Below are positions 1 to 6,140 of a DNA stretch of 8,188 bases, piece after piece; the first letter of the stretch is position 1; every line of letters begins with the position of its first letter. The notes under the pieces are model-generated. The model did no database searches. It was given only the letters and a program-made list of their open reading frames with translations, and had not been told where the DNA came from. Made by a program: the position numbers and the translations under genes. The stretch covers positions 1-8,188 of the forward strand of contig CAMUZD010000061.1 in assembly GCA_947165115.1 (NCBI GenBank), in the 5' to 3' direction. This DNA comes from an uncultured Clostridia bacterium (GTDB taxonomy: Bacteria > Bacillota > Clostridia > Oscillospirales > Acutalibacteraceae).

Positions 1-965
1 GTCCCGAACTCAAAGACGCCGCCCAGAAGTGGCTCGACACCTATGCCGACGGCAACGCCAACGGTGACGCGACCGATGCCTATATTGCTGCGCTGATGGC
101 GAATATCTCCACCATTGACGAAGTAATCCCCTTCTTTGGCAGTGACGCCGCAAAGGCTCATTTCGGCGCGGACAAGGCCGCCGAAATGCTCAAACACGCC
201 GAAGAACGCAAAGCCGCCGGGGAACAGTTCTGCGACTGCTCCGCCTGCTCTCTCGTCGCGGAAATCCTCGACAAGAAAGAGTTCCTCCGTAAGAAGTCCT
301 TCTGGATTTTCGGCGGCGATGGCTGGGCGTACGATATCGGCTACGGCGGCGTCGACCACGTCCTCGCCTCCGGCAACGATGTCAATATTTTCGTGTTCGA
401 TACCGAAGTCTACTCCAACACCGGCGGACAGGCTTCCAAGGCCTCCAATATCGGCCAAGTGGCGCAGTTCGCCGCCGCCGGTAAGGAAATCAAAAAGAAG
501 TCCCTCGCCGAAATCGCTATCTCCTACGGCTATATCTACGTCGCCCAAATCGCTATGGGCGCCAACATGGCGCAGACCCTGAAAGCCATTCAGGAAGCCG
601 AAGCCTATCCGGGACCGTCCCTGATTATCGGCTACGCCCCGTGCGAAATGCACTCCATCAAGGGCGGCATGACCAACTGCCAGGCAGAGATGAAGAAGGC
701 TGTTGACTGCGGTTACTGGAACCTCTTCAGATACAATCCCGCTCTCAAGGCGGAAGGCAAGAATCCGTTCACTATCGATTCCAAGCCCGCAACCGCGAGC
801 TACAGAGACTTCATCATGGGCGAGGCGCGTTACTCCTCACTTACCCGCGCATTCCCCGACAGAGCCGAAGTCCTCTTCGACAGAGCCGAAAAGACTTCCG
901 TCGAGAGATATGCTCACCTGCTCAGACTCAAGGATCTCTATGCTCCCGCAACTGACGCGGAATAA
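1..965 (+). CDS. nifJ: Pyruvate:ferredoxin (flavodoxin) oxidoreductase, C-terminal part (5' end outside window)
   Basis: PFOR oxidatively decarboxylates pyruvate to acetyl-CoA and CO2 in the cytoplasm, using thiamine diphosphate and [4Fe-4S] clusters and passing electrons to ferredoxin. The open frame (first full codon at 3) runs unbroken from the left edge to TAA at 963-965, giving about 320 residues of a protein normally near 1,150-1,200 residues; an internal ATG at 96 is not the start. The TPP/Mg-binding segment is clear at 315-431, beginning GDGWAYDIG and ending VYSNTGGQ. Next come SYGYIYVAQIAMGAN and YAPCEMHSIKGGM; the Cys in YAPC (codon 642-644) corresponds by family knowledge to the distant fourth ligand of the proximal cluster. 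A C-x-C-x2-C group (CDCSAC) lies before the TPP motif. Codons are GC-rich and C-ending, as in highly expressed genes. The N-terminal pyruvate-binding and ferredoxin-like domains are off the window. Confidence in the family is very high. Confidence 0.96.
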   Translation, partial: PELKDAAQKWLDTYADGNANGDATDAYIAALMANISTIDEVIPFFGSDAAKAHFGADKAAEMLKHAEERKAAGEQFCDCSACSLVAEILDKKEFLRKKSFWIFGGDGWAYDIGYGGVDHVLASGNDVNIFVFDTEVYSNTGGQASKASNIGQVAQFAAAGKEIKKKSLAEIAISYGYIYVAQIAMGANMAQTLKAIQEAEAYPGPSLIIGYAPCEMHSIKGGMTNCQAEMKKAVDCGYWNLFRYNPALKAEGKNPFTIDSKPATASYRDFIMGEARYSSLTRAFPDRAEVLFDRAEKTSVERYAHLLRLKDLYAPATDAE

Positions 966-988
966 TATCGGATACAAAGCAAAATCAA

Positions 989-1025
989 ATCCCGCAGCAG
1001 AGCAATCTGCTGCGGGATATTTTTA
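989..1025 (+). terminator. Rho-independent terminator of the PFOR gene, possibly bidirectional
   Basis: A perfect 13-bp inverted repeat (989-1001 with 1006-1018) closes a GCAA tetraloop and is followed on the + strand by ATTTTTAG. It begins 24 nt after the PFOR stop. Read on the - strand, the same hairpin is followed by TTGATTTTGCTTTG and lies just beyond the stop of the convergent gene at 1037, so it probably serves both transcripts. Confidence 0.93.
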
Positions 1026-1036
1026 GTATTAGTGTT

Positions 1037-1558
1037 TTATATTGTTTTGTTTTCTCCATAGAATATTTCACCTTTATCAAGATGCTTTTTATACTGGCAG
1101 GAAGCAGTTGCATAAAAGATATCATCGTGAATGCACTTTTTAGCATTACTGCATTCAAGGTATCTGCCACAGCAACCAAAGCTATCATAATTGAATGATT
1201 GTAAAACTATATGCTCAATAATCAAAGGGAACTGCGGATTTGATGCAGCTATTGTAAACTCCATTTCGCTTAATCTGATGTTGTTAGTTGAATCAATGCC
1301 TGAAAACATTATTCCTGCTTTGTTAAATAAGCTGGCATACTTGTCTGAAAAAGAAATATACTCAAGCTTGCCGCCTTCTTTAACCTTTGCGACAACAACG
1401 GATTTTTCATTGTTTGTTCTATAAGATGAATTAGAATCAATTAAATATACAACGCTATCGTTTCCAACCATTTCCTGTAAATCGAAATGACCGTTTTCTT
1501 TTAATAATGCAGTCGCCGTTCTGTTAAACTCCTGTATGGCTGTATCTTTGATGGACAT
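1037..1558 (-). CDS. Uncharacterised protein with C-terminal cysteine cluster, second gene of the exonuclease operon
   Basis: I do not recognise a named function. The 173-residue protein has no signal peptide or membrane segment. Residues 1-120 look like a soluble alpha/beta domain. The C-terminal 50 residues carry a compact cluster: Cys129, Cys130, Cys136, Cys142 and Cys154, in the context FGCCGRYLECSNAKKC and ending GEIFYGENK. This spacing suggests a zinc or iron-sulfur site, which is inference; similar Cys-rich tails occur, as I recall, in other Firmicutes proteins of unknown role. The start is firm: GGAGG (1566-1570) sits 7 nt before ATG, inside the last codons of the exonuclease gene. 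Only 2 nt separate that gene's stop from this ATG, so translation is likely coupled. Base composition is AT-rich like its partner and unlike the flanking genes. A role in DNA metabolism is guilt by association only. Confidence 0.85.
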   Translation of the reverse strand: MSIKDTAIQEFNRTATALLKENGHFDLQEMVGNDSVVYLIDSNSSYRTNNEKSVVVAKVKEGGKLEYISFSDKYASLFNKAGIMFSGIDSTNNIRLSEMEFTIAASNPQFPLIIEHIVLQSFNYDSFGCCGRYLECSNAKKCIHDDIFYATASCQYKKHLDKGEIFYGENKTI

Positions 1559-1560
1559 AT

Positions 1561-2571
1561 TTATTCCTCCATAAGCATTGAATAAAACTCATCTTCAGGA
1601 AGTATTTCAATATCATATCCAGCGAGCTTATACTCTTCTGCTTTTTTCTGTTTGTTGCTTTTCCCGTCTTTTATCTGACTACAATAATCATTGTTTCCAA
1701 GAATAAGGTAGTTTGTTTTCTTTGTAACACCATTTGCACATATACCGCCAATGTTGACTACTAATTGAGCAGCTTCGCTTCTTGTGAATTGCGACAAAGT
1801 TCCTGTGAACACACAAACTTTACCATAAAGACGACTATCGGGATTAGGTGTGCCTGTCGCTTCAAGCTTGCTTAAATCAAGTGATCTCCTGCCTGAATAT
1901 GTTCTTTTGAATAAGTTGTAGAAATCCTCAAATGATTCATAGGATTTTGCTACATCTTCTTTAAGTGCTAAATATCCTTTAAATGTATATTCACAATCAC
2001 TTAAAGCTCGATGCTGTGTTCCGCCTTCAAGATTGTATACTTCAATCAAATCTTTAAGACGATGATGCTTCATTTCAGGTTTGATTTTTCTGAACAATCT
2101 CATAGTATCAATAAAATCATTCTTAAACGGTTTTCCTATGATTGATTTAGAATTATCATAGAGAAAATTAATATCAAAATTCACATTATGACCGACAATG
2201 ATATTCTCACCTATAAATGATAAAGCATCATTTATGACATCCTTCAAAGCTGGAGCTGTAGAAAGCATTTCGTTTGTAATTCCTGTAAGCTCGGTAATGA
2301 TATTGTCAATCATATATCCAGGATTACAAAGCGTTGAATAAGAATCCACAACGGCATTGTTTCTGATTCTTATGATTGCTATTTCAATTATATCATCATA
2401 AACAGGAGAAAGACCAGTTGTTTCTAAATCCAAAACGCAGAAATCATCGGGAAACGAAACAATACTTTTTCCTTTTTCATCCCTATTATTCTGTGATGCT
2501 TCGTTATTTGATTGATTGACTATATGTATTCTGCCATTATCATCTACTTCTACTGAGAAACCAATACTCAT
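1561..2571 (-). CDS. DEDDh-family 3'-5' exonuclease (DnaQ/PolC epsilon-like) with C-terminal BRCT domain
   Basis: This predicted metal-dependent 3'-5' exonuclease has 336 residues. After a polar N-terminal stretch (about residues 1-40), the exonuclease fold spans about 43-205. Exo I is FCVLDLETTG (Asp48, Glu50), Exo II is GHNVNFDINF (Asp133), and Exo III is QHRALSDCE (His187, Asp192), so all five DEDDh residues are present. A linker leads to a BRCT domain at about 248-336 with GKVCVFTGTL, an NIGG turn and NYLILGNND, of the type seen in NAD-dependent DNA ligases and RFC1. BRCT domains bind DNA ends or partner proteins, so a repair or replication-linked role is inferred. An in-frame ATG 33 nt upstream exists, but GAGGTGG (2578-2584) lies 6 nt before the chosen ATG, which decides the start. 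The gene is AT-rich compared with its neighbours and pairs with the Cys-cluster gene downstream. The exact substrate is unknown. Confidence 0.93.
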   Translation of the reverse strand: MSIGFSVEVDDNGRIHIVNQSNNEASQNNRDEKGKSIVSFPDDFCVLDLETTGLSPVYDDIIEIAIIRIRNNAVVDSYSTLCNPGYMIDNIITELTGITNEMLSTAPALKDVINDALSFIGENIIVGHNVNFDINFLYDNSKSIIGKPFKNDFIDTMRLFRKIKPEMKHHRLKDLIEVYNLEGGTQHRALSDCEYTFKGYLALKEDVAKSYESFEDFYNLFKRTYSGRRSLDLSKLEATGTPNPDSRLYGKVCVFTGTLSQFTRSEAAQLVVNIGGICANGVTKKTNYLILGNNDYCSQIKDGKSNKQKKAEEYKLAGYDIEILPEDEFYSMLMEE

Positions 2572-2604
2572 ATTATTCCACCTCAGTTTATTACAATTGA
2601 GCAT

Positions 2605-2622
2605 CTATATTTTAACATATAG
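2605..2622. repeat. Small palindrome overlapping the putative -10 box (candidate operator)
   Basis: CTATAT (2605-2610) and ATATAG (2617-2622) form a perfect 6-bp inverted repeat with a 6-nt spacer, covering the putative -10. A related smaller palindrome, CTAT-TGT-ATAG, occurs at 2645-2655 upstream of the -35. The placement would suit a repressor, but no regulator gene is nearby and AT-rich palindromes arise easily by chance. Confidence 0.25.
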
Positions 2623-2637
2623 TAGCAAATAAAACAA
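2609..2637 (-). promoter_or_regulatory. Putative sigma-A promoter of the exonuclease/Cys-cluster operon
   Basis: On the - strand TTGTTT (2632-2637) and TAAAAT (2609-2614) are separated by 17 nt, which would start transcription near 2602, about 30 nt before the exonuclease ATG. The -35 is weak (3 of 6 matches), the -10 good (5 of 6). A promoter is needed here because the tRNA terminator lies just upstream. The region is very AT-rich, so a chance match is possible. Confidence 0.45.
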
Positions 2638-2668
2638 CAATAAACTATTGTATAGAGGTATAAAATAC

Positions 2669-2692
2669 AAAGCCTGTCACACGACAGGCTTT
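2669..2692 (-). terminator. Intrinsic terminator downstream of tRNA-Leu
   Basis: A perfect 10-bp inverted repeat (2669-2678 with 2683-2692) with a 4-nt loop starts 6 nt past the encoded CCA end of the tRNA. On the - strand its descending arm ends in TTT and is followed by GTATTTTATA. It separates the tRNA transcript from the exonuclease operon. Confidence 0.8.
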
Positions 2693-2698
2693 TCCTTC

Positions 2699-2786
2699 TG
2701 GTGCCGGTGGCGGGGGTCGAACCCGCACGGGGTATTAGCCCACCGGATTTTGAGTCCGGCACGTCTGCCAATTCCATCACACCGGC
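2699..2786 (-). tRNA. tRNA-Leu, anticodon CAA (reads UUG)
   Basis: On the - strand a 7-bp acceptor stem (GCCGGTG at 2780-2786 with CACCGGC at 2703-2709) encloses a complete class II tRNA. The anticodon stem CCGGA/TCCGG holds the loop CTCAAAA, so the anticodon is CAA. A long variable arm (GGG-CTAATA-CCC) is typical of leucine tRNAs. The T arm is GCGGG-TTCGACC-CCCGC. The discriminator is A, and the terminal CCA is encoded (2699-2701). Total length with CCA is 88 nt. Confidence 0.97.
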
Positions 2787-2803
2787 AAATATTTTGCCCT
2801 TGT

Positions 2804-2832
2804 ATTATACCCGAGAGGAGCAAAAAAATCAA
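2804..2832 (-). promoter_or_regulatory. Promoter of tRNA-Leu
   Basis: On the - strand TTGATT (2827-2832) and a perfect TATAAT (2804-2809) are spaced by 17 nt. Transcription would begin near 2797, about 11 nt before the mature tRNA 5' end. Confidence 0.82.
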
Positions 2833-2870
2833 GAGCAAATTTCAGCCGCCGAGCCGCAAAAAGGCCGAAG

Positions 2871-2900
2871 AAAACGGTGCACCGCTTATGCGATGCACCG
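2871..2900 (-). terminator. Terminator of the NhaC-family transporter gene
   Basis: An 11-bp hairpin (arms 2890-2900 and 2875-2885, one G-U pair, ATAA loop) lies 15 nt after the transporter stop. It is followed on the - strand by TTTTCTTC. On the + strand it is followed by CGTTTTTA, so it could work in both directions. Confidence 0.87.
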
Positions 2901-2915
2901 CGTTTTTATAATAGC

Positions 2916-4874
2916 TTATGCCGCTTTCTTCGCGGTTGCGCTCTTGACAACTATCAGCGTGAGAACCATAAGAACCGCGCCGACGGGAAGGGCGATGATG
3001 CCCATACCGTTTCTGCCGAGAATACCCGCGAGGATATAGGTCACGAACGAAACGCCCGCGACTGTCATGGCATAGGGCAGCTGGGTTGAAACGTGATTGA
3101 TATGGTCGCACTGCGCGCCGGCGGAGGACATAATCGTCGTATCCGAAATCGGTGAGCAGTGGTCGCCGCAGACAGCGCCTGCCATGCATGCCGAGATGGA
3201 GATGATGGCGAGGGGATTGGAAGCGTCAAATACGCTGAGCACGATGGGAATAAGGATGCCGAAGGTGCCCCATGAAGTGCCGGTTGCGAATGAGAGGCCG
3301 ACCGCGATTGCAAAGATGATTGCGGGCAGGAACATCTGGAATCCGCCTGCAGTGCCTTCAACGAGCTGTGAAATAAATATCTTCGCGCCGAGTGAATCGG
3401 TCATTGCTTTGAGAGTCCATGCGCATACAAGGATGAGGATTGCGGGAACCATTGCCTTGAAGCCGTCGGGCAGGGATTCCATTATATCTCTGAATTTGAT
3501 TGTTCTTCTGATTACGAAGTAAATTACGGAAAATACAAGGGCTGCCGCGCCGCCGAGCGCAAGGCCTACGGATGCATCGGAATCGGAGAACGCTTCAATG
3601 AAGTTAGCGCCGCTGAAGAATCCGCCGGTGTAAATCATGCCGATAACGCAGGATATGATGAGGAATACCACGGGGATGATAAGGTCGATGACCTTGCCCT
3701 TTTCGTTTACCTGCATCTCTTCGATTGCCTGCTTAGTGCCTGAGGTGAATATGTCATCGTTCTCTGTGGCGTTCTTCTCGTGAAGCTTCATCGGACCGTA
3801 GTCGAATTTTGCGATTACGAGAACGAACATCATGAGAATTGTGAAGAGCGCGTAGAAGTTATAGGGGATAGCGCGAAGGAAAAGCTCGATTCCGTTCTTT
3901 GCGCCTGCGGAGCTTGCGAAGCCCGCAACAGCCGCCGCCCAGGATGAAATGGGAGCGATGATGCAGACGGGAGCCGCGGTCGCGTCGATTAAGTAAGCGA
4001 GCTTTGCTCTTGAAACCTTGTGACTGTCGGTAACCGGTCTCATAACCGAGCCGACAGTAAGGCAGTTGAAATAGTCGTCAATGAAAATCAGAACGCCGAG
4101 GCAGATTGTCGCGACCTGTGCGCCCGCTCTTGACTTGATGTGCTTAACAGCCCAGCGGCCGAATGCGGCCGAGCCGCCCGCCTTATTCATAAGAGCGACT
4201 ATAGTGCCGAGAATTACTAGGAATATGAGAATACCTACATTCCAGCTGTCAGCAACGGAAGCGATGAAACCGTCCTGAATAACATGGTTCATTATTCCCT
4301 CAAAATTGCCGCCCGCATAGATTACACCGCCGACGATGATACCGATAATAAGCGAGGAATAGACCTCTTTGGTGATGAGGGCGAGAATAATCGCTATGAG
4401 CGGGGGAAGCAGCGCAAGGAATGTAGCGTAGCTCTTGATGGACTCGCGGACCTTGGCTATAGCGGTCTTGATATGGCTGTCAAACGAGGGGTCTGCGGAG
4501 ATATTGTCCGCGTAGCCGTCGACATAAGCGGCTGCCTGTTCGCCGTCCGAAAGGTCGTATTCAACTGCGTCTTCGCCTTCGCCGAGAGTGAATACATCAC
4601 CCGCGGTCGCGCCGATGGTGGTGACCTCCTCGGCGTCTGTCGCAGCGAGAGTTTCGGCTTTTTCTTCCGTTTCGGGAACTGTTTCTTCCTCGCCGTCCGG
4701 CGCGGGTGCTATGAGCGTCGGGGTGCCTTCATCGGCGGCGGAAACTGCTTCTTCGCCTGCAACTGCGGTTTCGGGAACGTTCGCCTCGTTATCCGCGAGA
4801 GCGAATGTGGTGAATAGTGAGCTGAGGAGCGCAACCGTAAGAATGATTGCGAGCATCCATCTTCTCCTGGTCAT
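2916..4874 (-). CDS. NhaC-superfamily secondary transporter, probable lysine transporter (LysW-like), with acidic N-terminal extension
   Basis: This polytopic inner-membrane transporter has 652 residues. NhaC/ion-transporter signatures are clear: FIDDYFNCLTVGSVMRP (264-280), TGTSWGTFGILIPI (531-544) and GDHCSPISDTTIMSS (570-584), within many hydrophobic segments from about residue 151 to 645. Annotation by homology alone would be Na+/H+ antiporter. However, the leader carries a lysine riboswitch, and NhaC-like proteins under such control have been proposed as lysine transporters (LysW) from comparative genomics, so lysine uptake is the better inference. The N-terminus is unusual: a Sec-type signal (RRR, hydrophobic core, FALA ending at 27), then residues 28-130 with 29 Asp/Glu and only one Lys, predicted outside the cell before the first core helix. 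The start is set by GGAGGG (4882-4887), 7 nt before ATG; an upstream in-frame ATG at 4964 lies inside the riboswitch and is rejected. The gene appears monocistronic. Confidence 0.9.
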   Translation of the reverse strand: MTRRRWMLAIILTVALLSSLFTTFALADNEANVPETAVAGEEAVSAADEGTPTLIAPAPDGEEETVPETEEKAETLAATDAEEVTTIGATAGDVFTLGEGEDAVEYDLSDGEQAAAYVDGYADNISADPSFDSHIKTAIAKVRESIKSYATFLALLPPLIAIILALITKEVYSSLIIGIIVGGVIYAGGNFEGIMNHVIQDGFIASVADSWNVGILIFLVILGTIVALMNKAGGSAAFGRWAVKHIKSRAGAQVATICLGVLIFIDDYFNCLTVGSVMRPVTDSHKVSRAKLAYLIDATAAPVCIIAPISSWAAAVAGFASSAGAKNGIELFLRAIPYNFYALFTILMMFVLVIAKFDYGPMKLHEKNATENDDIFTSGTKQAIEEMQVNEKGKVIDLIIPVVFLIISCVIGMIYTGGFFSGANFIEAFSDSDASVGLALGGAAALVFSVIYFVIRRTIKFRDIMESLPDGFKAMVPAILILVCAWTLKAMTDSLGAKIFISQLVEGTAGGFQMFLPAIIFAIAVGLSFATGTSWGTFGILIPIVLSVFDASNPLAIISISACMAGAVCGDHCSPISDTTIMSSAGAQCDHINHVSTQLPYAMTVAGVSFVTYILAGILGRNGMGIIALPVGAVLMVLTLIVVKSATAKKAA

Positions 4875-4887
4875 TGGAAATCCCTCC

Positions 4888-4928
4888 AAAAAAATAATTC
4901 GGCCCCATAACGTGCGGTTACGGAGCCG
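4888..4928 (-). terminator. Attenuator: intrinsic terminator of the lysine riboswitch expression platform
   Basis: On the - strand, 20 nt after the aptamer, a 12-bp hairpin (4917-4928 with 4900-4911, two G-U pairs, loop CGCAC) is followed by AATTATTTTTTT (4899-4888), directly before the Shine-Dalgarno sequence. This is a transcription-terminating expression platform: lysine binding should favour it and stop transcription before the transporter gene. I could not identify a convincing antiterminator strand by eye; the 3' side of P1 can form a small alternative stem (TTTGCAG with CTGTAAA). Confidence 0.88.
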
Positions 4929-4947
4929 TGATTTTACAGGTTTTATC

Positions 4948-5109
4948 TGCAAACAGCACTCCACTCCCGTGACAGTCCGTTACATATTCTGCAACGGCCC
5001 GGCAGAATCATAGGGGCGCCTGATTCCGCCTCGGCGAAAACCCCTTTCACCCGCGGCATGCCCTGCCGTCAACCGGGTTACTGATGATTTCCGCGCCTCT
5101 GTTATTGCA
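4948..5109 (-). ncRNA. Lysine riboswitch (L box) aptamer
   Basis: The - strand leader matches the lysine aptamer in order: AGAGGCGCG (5100-5092), CATCAGTAA in the P2 internal-loop region, GGGTGAAAGGGG (5052-5041), CGCCGAGG (5036-5029), GCCGGG, ACTGTCA (4976-4970) and GGAGTGCT (4962-4955). P1 forms from AACAG (5103-5099) and CTGTT (4956-4952), with TGCA on each side extending it past a 2-nt bulge. P3 (CGGAATCA/TGATTCTG), P4 (CCGTTGCA/TGTAACGG) and a short P5 (CAC-GGGA-GTG) all fold. The P3 loop carries CCCC, able to pair with GGGG of the P2 side, as expected for the loop-loop contact. Length (162 nt) fits the class. Binding L-lysine should reduce expression of the downstream transporter. Confidence 0.95.
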
Positions 5110-5115
5110 AATTAA

Positions 5116-5144
5116 AAATTATCACAAATTATAATGATTGTCAA
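5116..5144 (-). promoter_or_regulatory. Promoter of the lysine riboswitch/transporter transcript
   Basis: On the - strand a perfect TTGACA (5139-5144) lies upstream of either TAATTT (5116-5121, 17-nt spacer) or the better-matching GATAAT (5118-5123, 15-nt spacer). Either choice puts the start near 5109-5111, exactly at the base of aptamer stem P1. The -35 begins only 9 nt after the rsmA stop codon. Confidence 0.7.
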
Positions 5145-5153
5145 TAGAATATA

Positions 5154-6017
5154 TTATTTTGGGGAATTAAAAAGAAGGTTTGAAAGGATCGCGAATTCCT
5201 CCATGGTCATCGTCTCCGCGCGGACATTCGTATCGAATCCGCATTGCGTGAGAGCGTGAGCTACAGTGTCTTTGGAGATGCCGAGCCCGGATGAAAGCGA
5301 ATTGAGCGCAGTCTTCCTGCGCTGACCGAATGCCGCTTTTACAAGCGCAAAGAAAAGTTTCTCATCCTTGACTTCAACCGGCGGTTTTTCGCGGATATCC
5401 ATGCGGATTACTGCGCTGTCAACCTTCGGAGCGGGCATGAATGAATTCTTTGAAACGCCGAAAAGCTTCTGCACCTGCGAATAATAGTCAACGGCGACCG
5501 TCACGGCGCCCGCATCCCTTGAGCCGACGGGTGAGGTGATTCTGTCCGCCCATTCCTTCTGCACCATTACGGTTATCGCCCTGACTCCGGGGTTGTTTTC
5601 AAGCAGCATCATTATTATCGGCGAAGTGATATAGTAGGGGAGATTGGCGCAGACATAAACGGGCATACCGCCGAATTCCTCGGTAATTATCTTTTTTAGG
5701 TCGGCTTTCATTACGTCGGCGTTGATGATTTTAAGATTGTCAAATTCCCCGACCGTCTCGTCAAGTATCGGTAGAAGTCGCTTGTCGAGCTCAATTGACA
5801 CGACCTTCTTTGCCCTGAGGCAGAGCTCTTTTGTCAGCACTCCTATACCCGGCCCGATTTCGAGCACACCGCTCTCCGAATCCGCGCCGCAGTTTTCCGC
5901 CATCTCTGGGCAGATATCGGGATTGATTATGAAATTCTGCCCCAGATTTTTTGAAAAGCTGAAGCCGTGCTTTGCAAGAATGGATCTGACAACCGCGCTG
6001 TCTGTAAGGTTAAGCAT
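5154..6017 (-). CDS. rsmA: 16S rRNA (adenine1518-N6/adenine1519-N6)-dimethyltransferase RsmA (KsgA)
   Basis: RsmA uses S-adenosylmethionine to dimethylate two adjacent adenines in the helix 45 loop of 16S rRNA during late 30S subunit maturation; loss of it gives kasugamycin resistance. The 287-residue protein is full length. It has LGQNF (25-29), the SAM motif LEIGPGIGVLT (52-62), the acidic ribose contact in SIELD (74-78), NADV (99-102), and the catalytic motif NLPYYITSP (125-133). The C-terminal part has the FMPAPKVDSAV and AFGQRRKT signatures. The segment usually reading QKEVA-x-R here reads QKEWADR, a minor variation. AGGA (6025-6028) lies 7 nt before the ATG. The gene is divergent from galE. 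No terminator is visible after it, so its message may run into the lysine riboswitch. No convincing promoter was seen upstream. Confidence 0.97.
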   Translation of the reverse strand: MLNLTDSAVVRSILAKHGFSFSKNLGQNFIINPDICPEMAENCGADSESGVLEIGPGIGVLTKELCLRAKKVVSIELDKRLLPILDETVGEFDNLKIINADVMKADLKKIITEEFGGMPVYVCANLPYYITSPIIMMLLENNPGVRAITVMVQKEWADRITSPVGSRDAGAVTVAVDYYSQVQKLFGVSKNSFMPAPKVDSAVIRMDIREKPPVEVKDEKLFFALVKAAFGQRRKTALNSLSSGLGISKDTVAHALTQCGFDTNVRAETMTMEEFAILSNLLFNSPK

Positions 6018-6080
6018 TGTCTTTCCTCGCGATTCATAAAAAGTTTAAAATATATTTATCGGTAATTATTAACTCGGTCA

Positions 6081-6109
6081 TTGATTTTTTTATAACAATA
6101 AGATATAAT
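6081..6109 (+). promoter_or_regulatory. Promoter of the galE operon
   Basis: TTGATT (6081-6086) and a perfect TATAAT (6104-6109) are spaced by 17 nt, giving a start near 6116 and a leader of about 25 nt. The two boxes are identical in sequence and spacing to those of the tRNA-Leu promoter in this window. Confidence 0.82.
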
Positions 6110-6140
6110 ATTCTGTGAATAATTTTCCGGAGGGTGTATT

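Noticed and set aside
2572..2604. Upstream ATG for the exonuclease adding 11 residues
   Set aside because: The ribosome binding site at 2578-2584 lies within this stretch and is properly spaced for the ATG at 2571.
970..2790. Integrated element at the tRNA-Leu 3' end
   Set aside because: The AT-rich operon lies on the 3' side of the tRNA, a common attachment site, but I see no integrase and no repeat of the tRNA 3' end near 970-1037.
2583..3039. Open frames overlapping the tRNA, such as one starting MMELADVPDSKSGG and one containing VAGVEPARGISPPDF
   Set aside because: These are well-known false peptides produced by translating tRNA-Leu genes on either strand.
4875..4964. Upstream ATG for the transporter adding 30 residues
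   Set aside because: It would place coding sequence across the riboswitch 3' end and terminator, and no ribosome binding site fits it.
2842..5013. Several long open frames opposite or shifted within the transporter gene
   Set aside because: They are shadows in GC-rich DNA, with low-complexity translations and no recognisable motifs.
6018..6080. Promoter for rsmA on the - strand
   Set aside because: The region is AT-rich with several poor -10-like hexamers but no pair with acceptable -35 and spacing.
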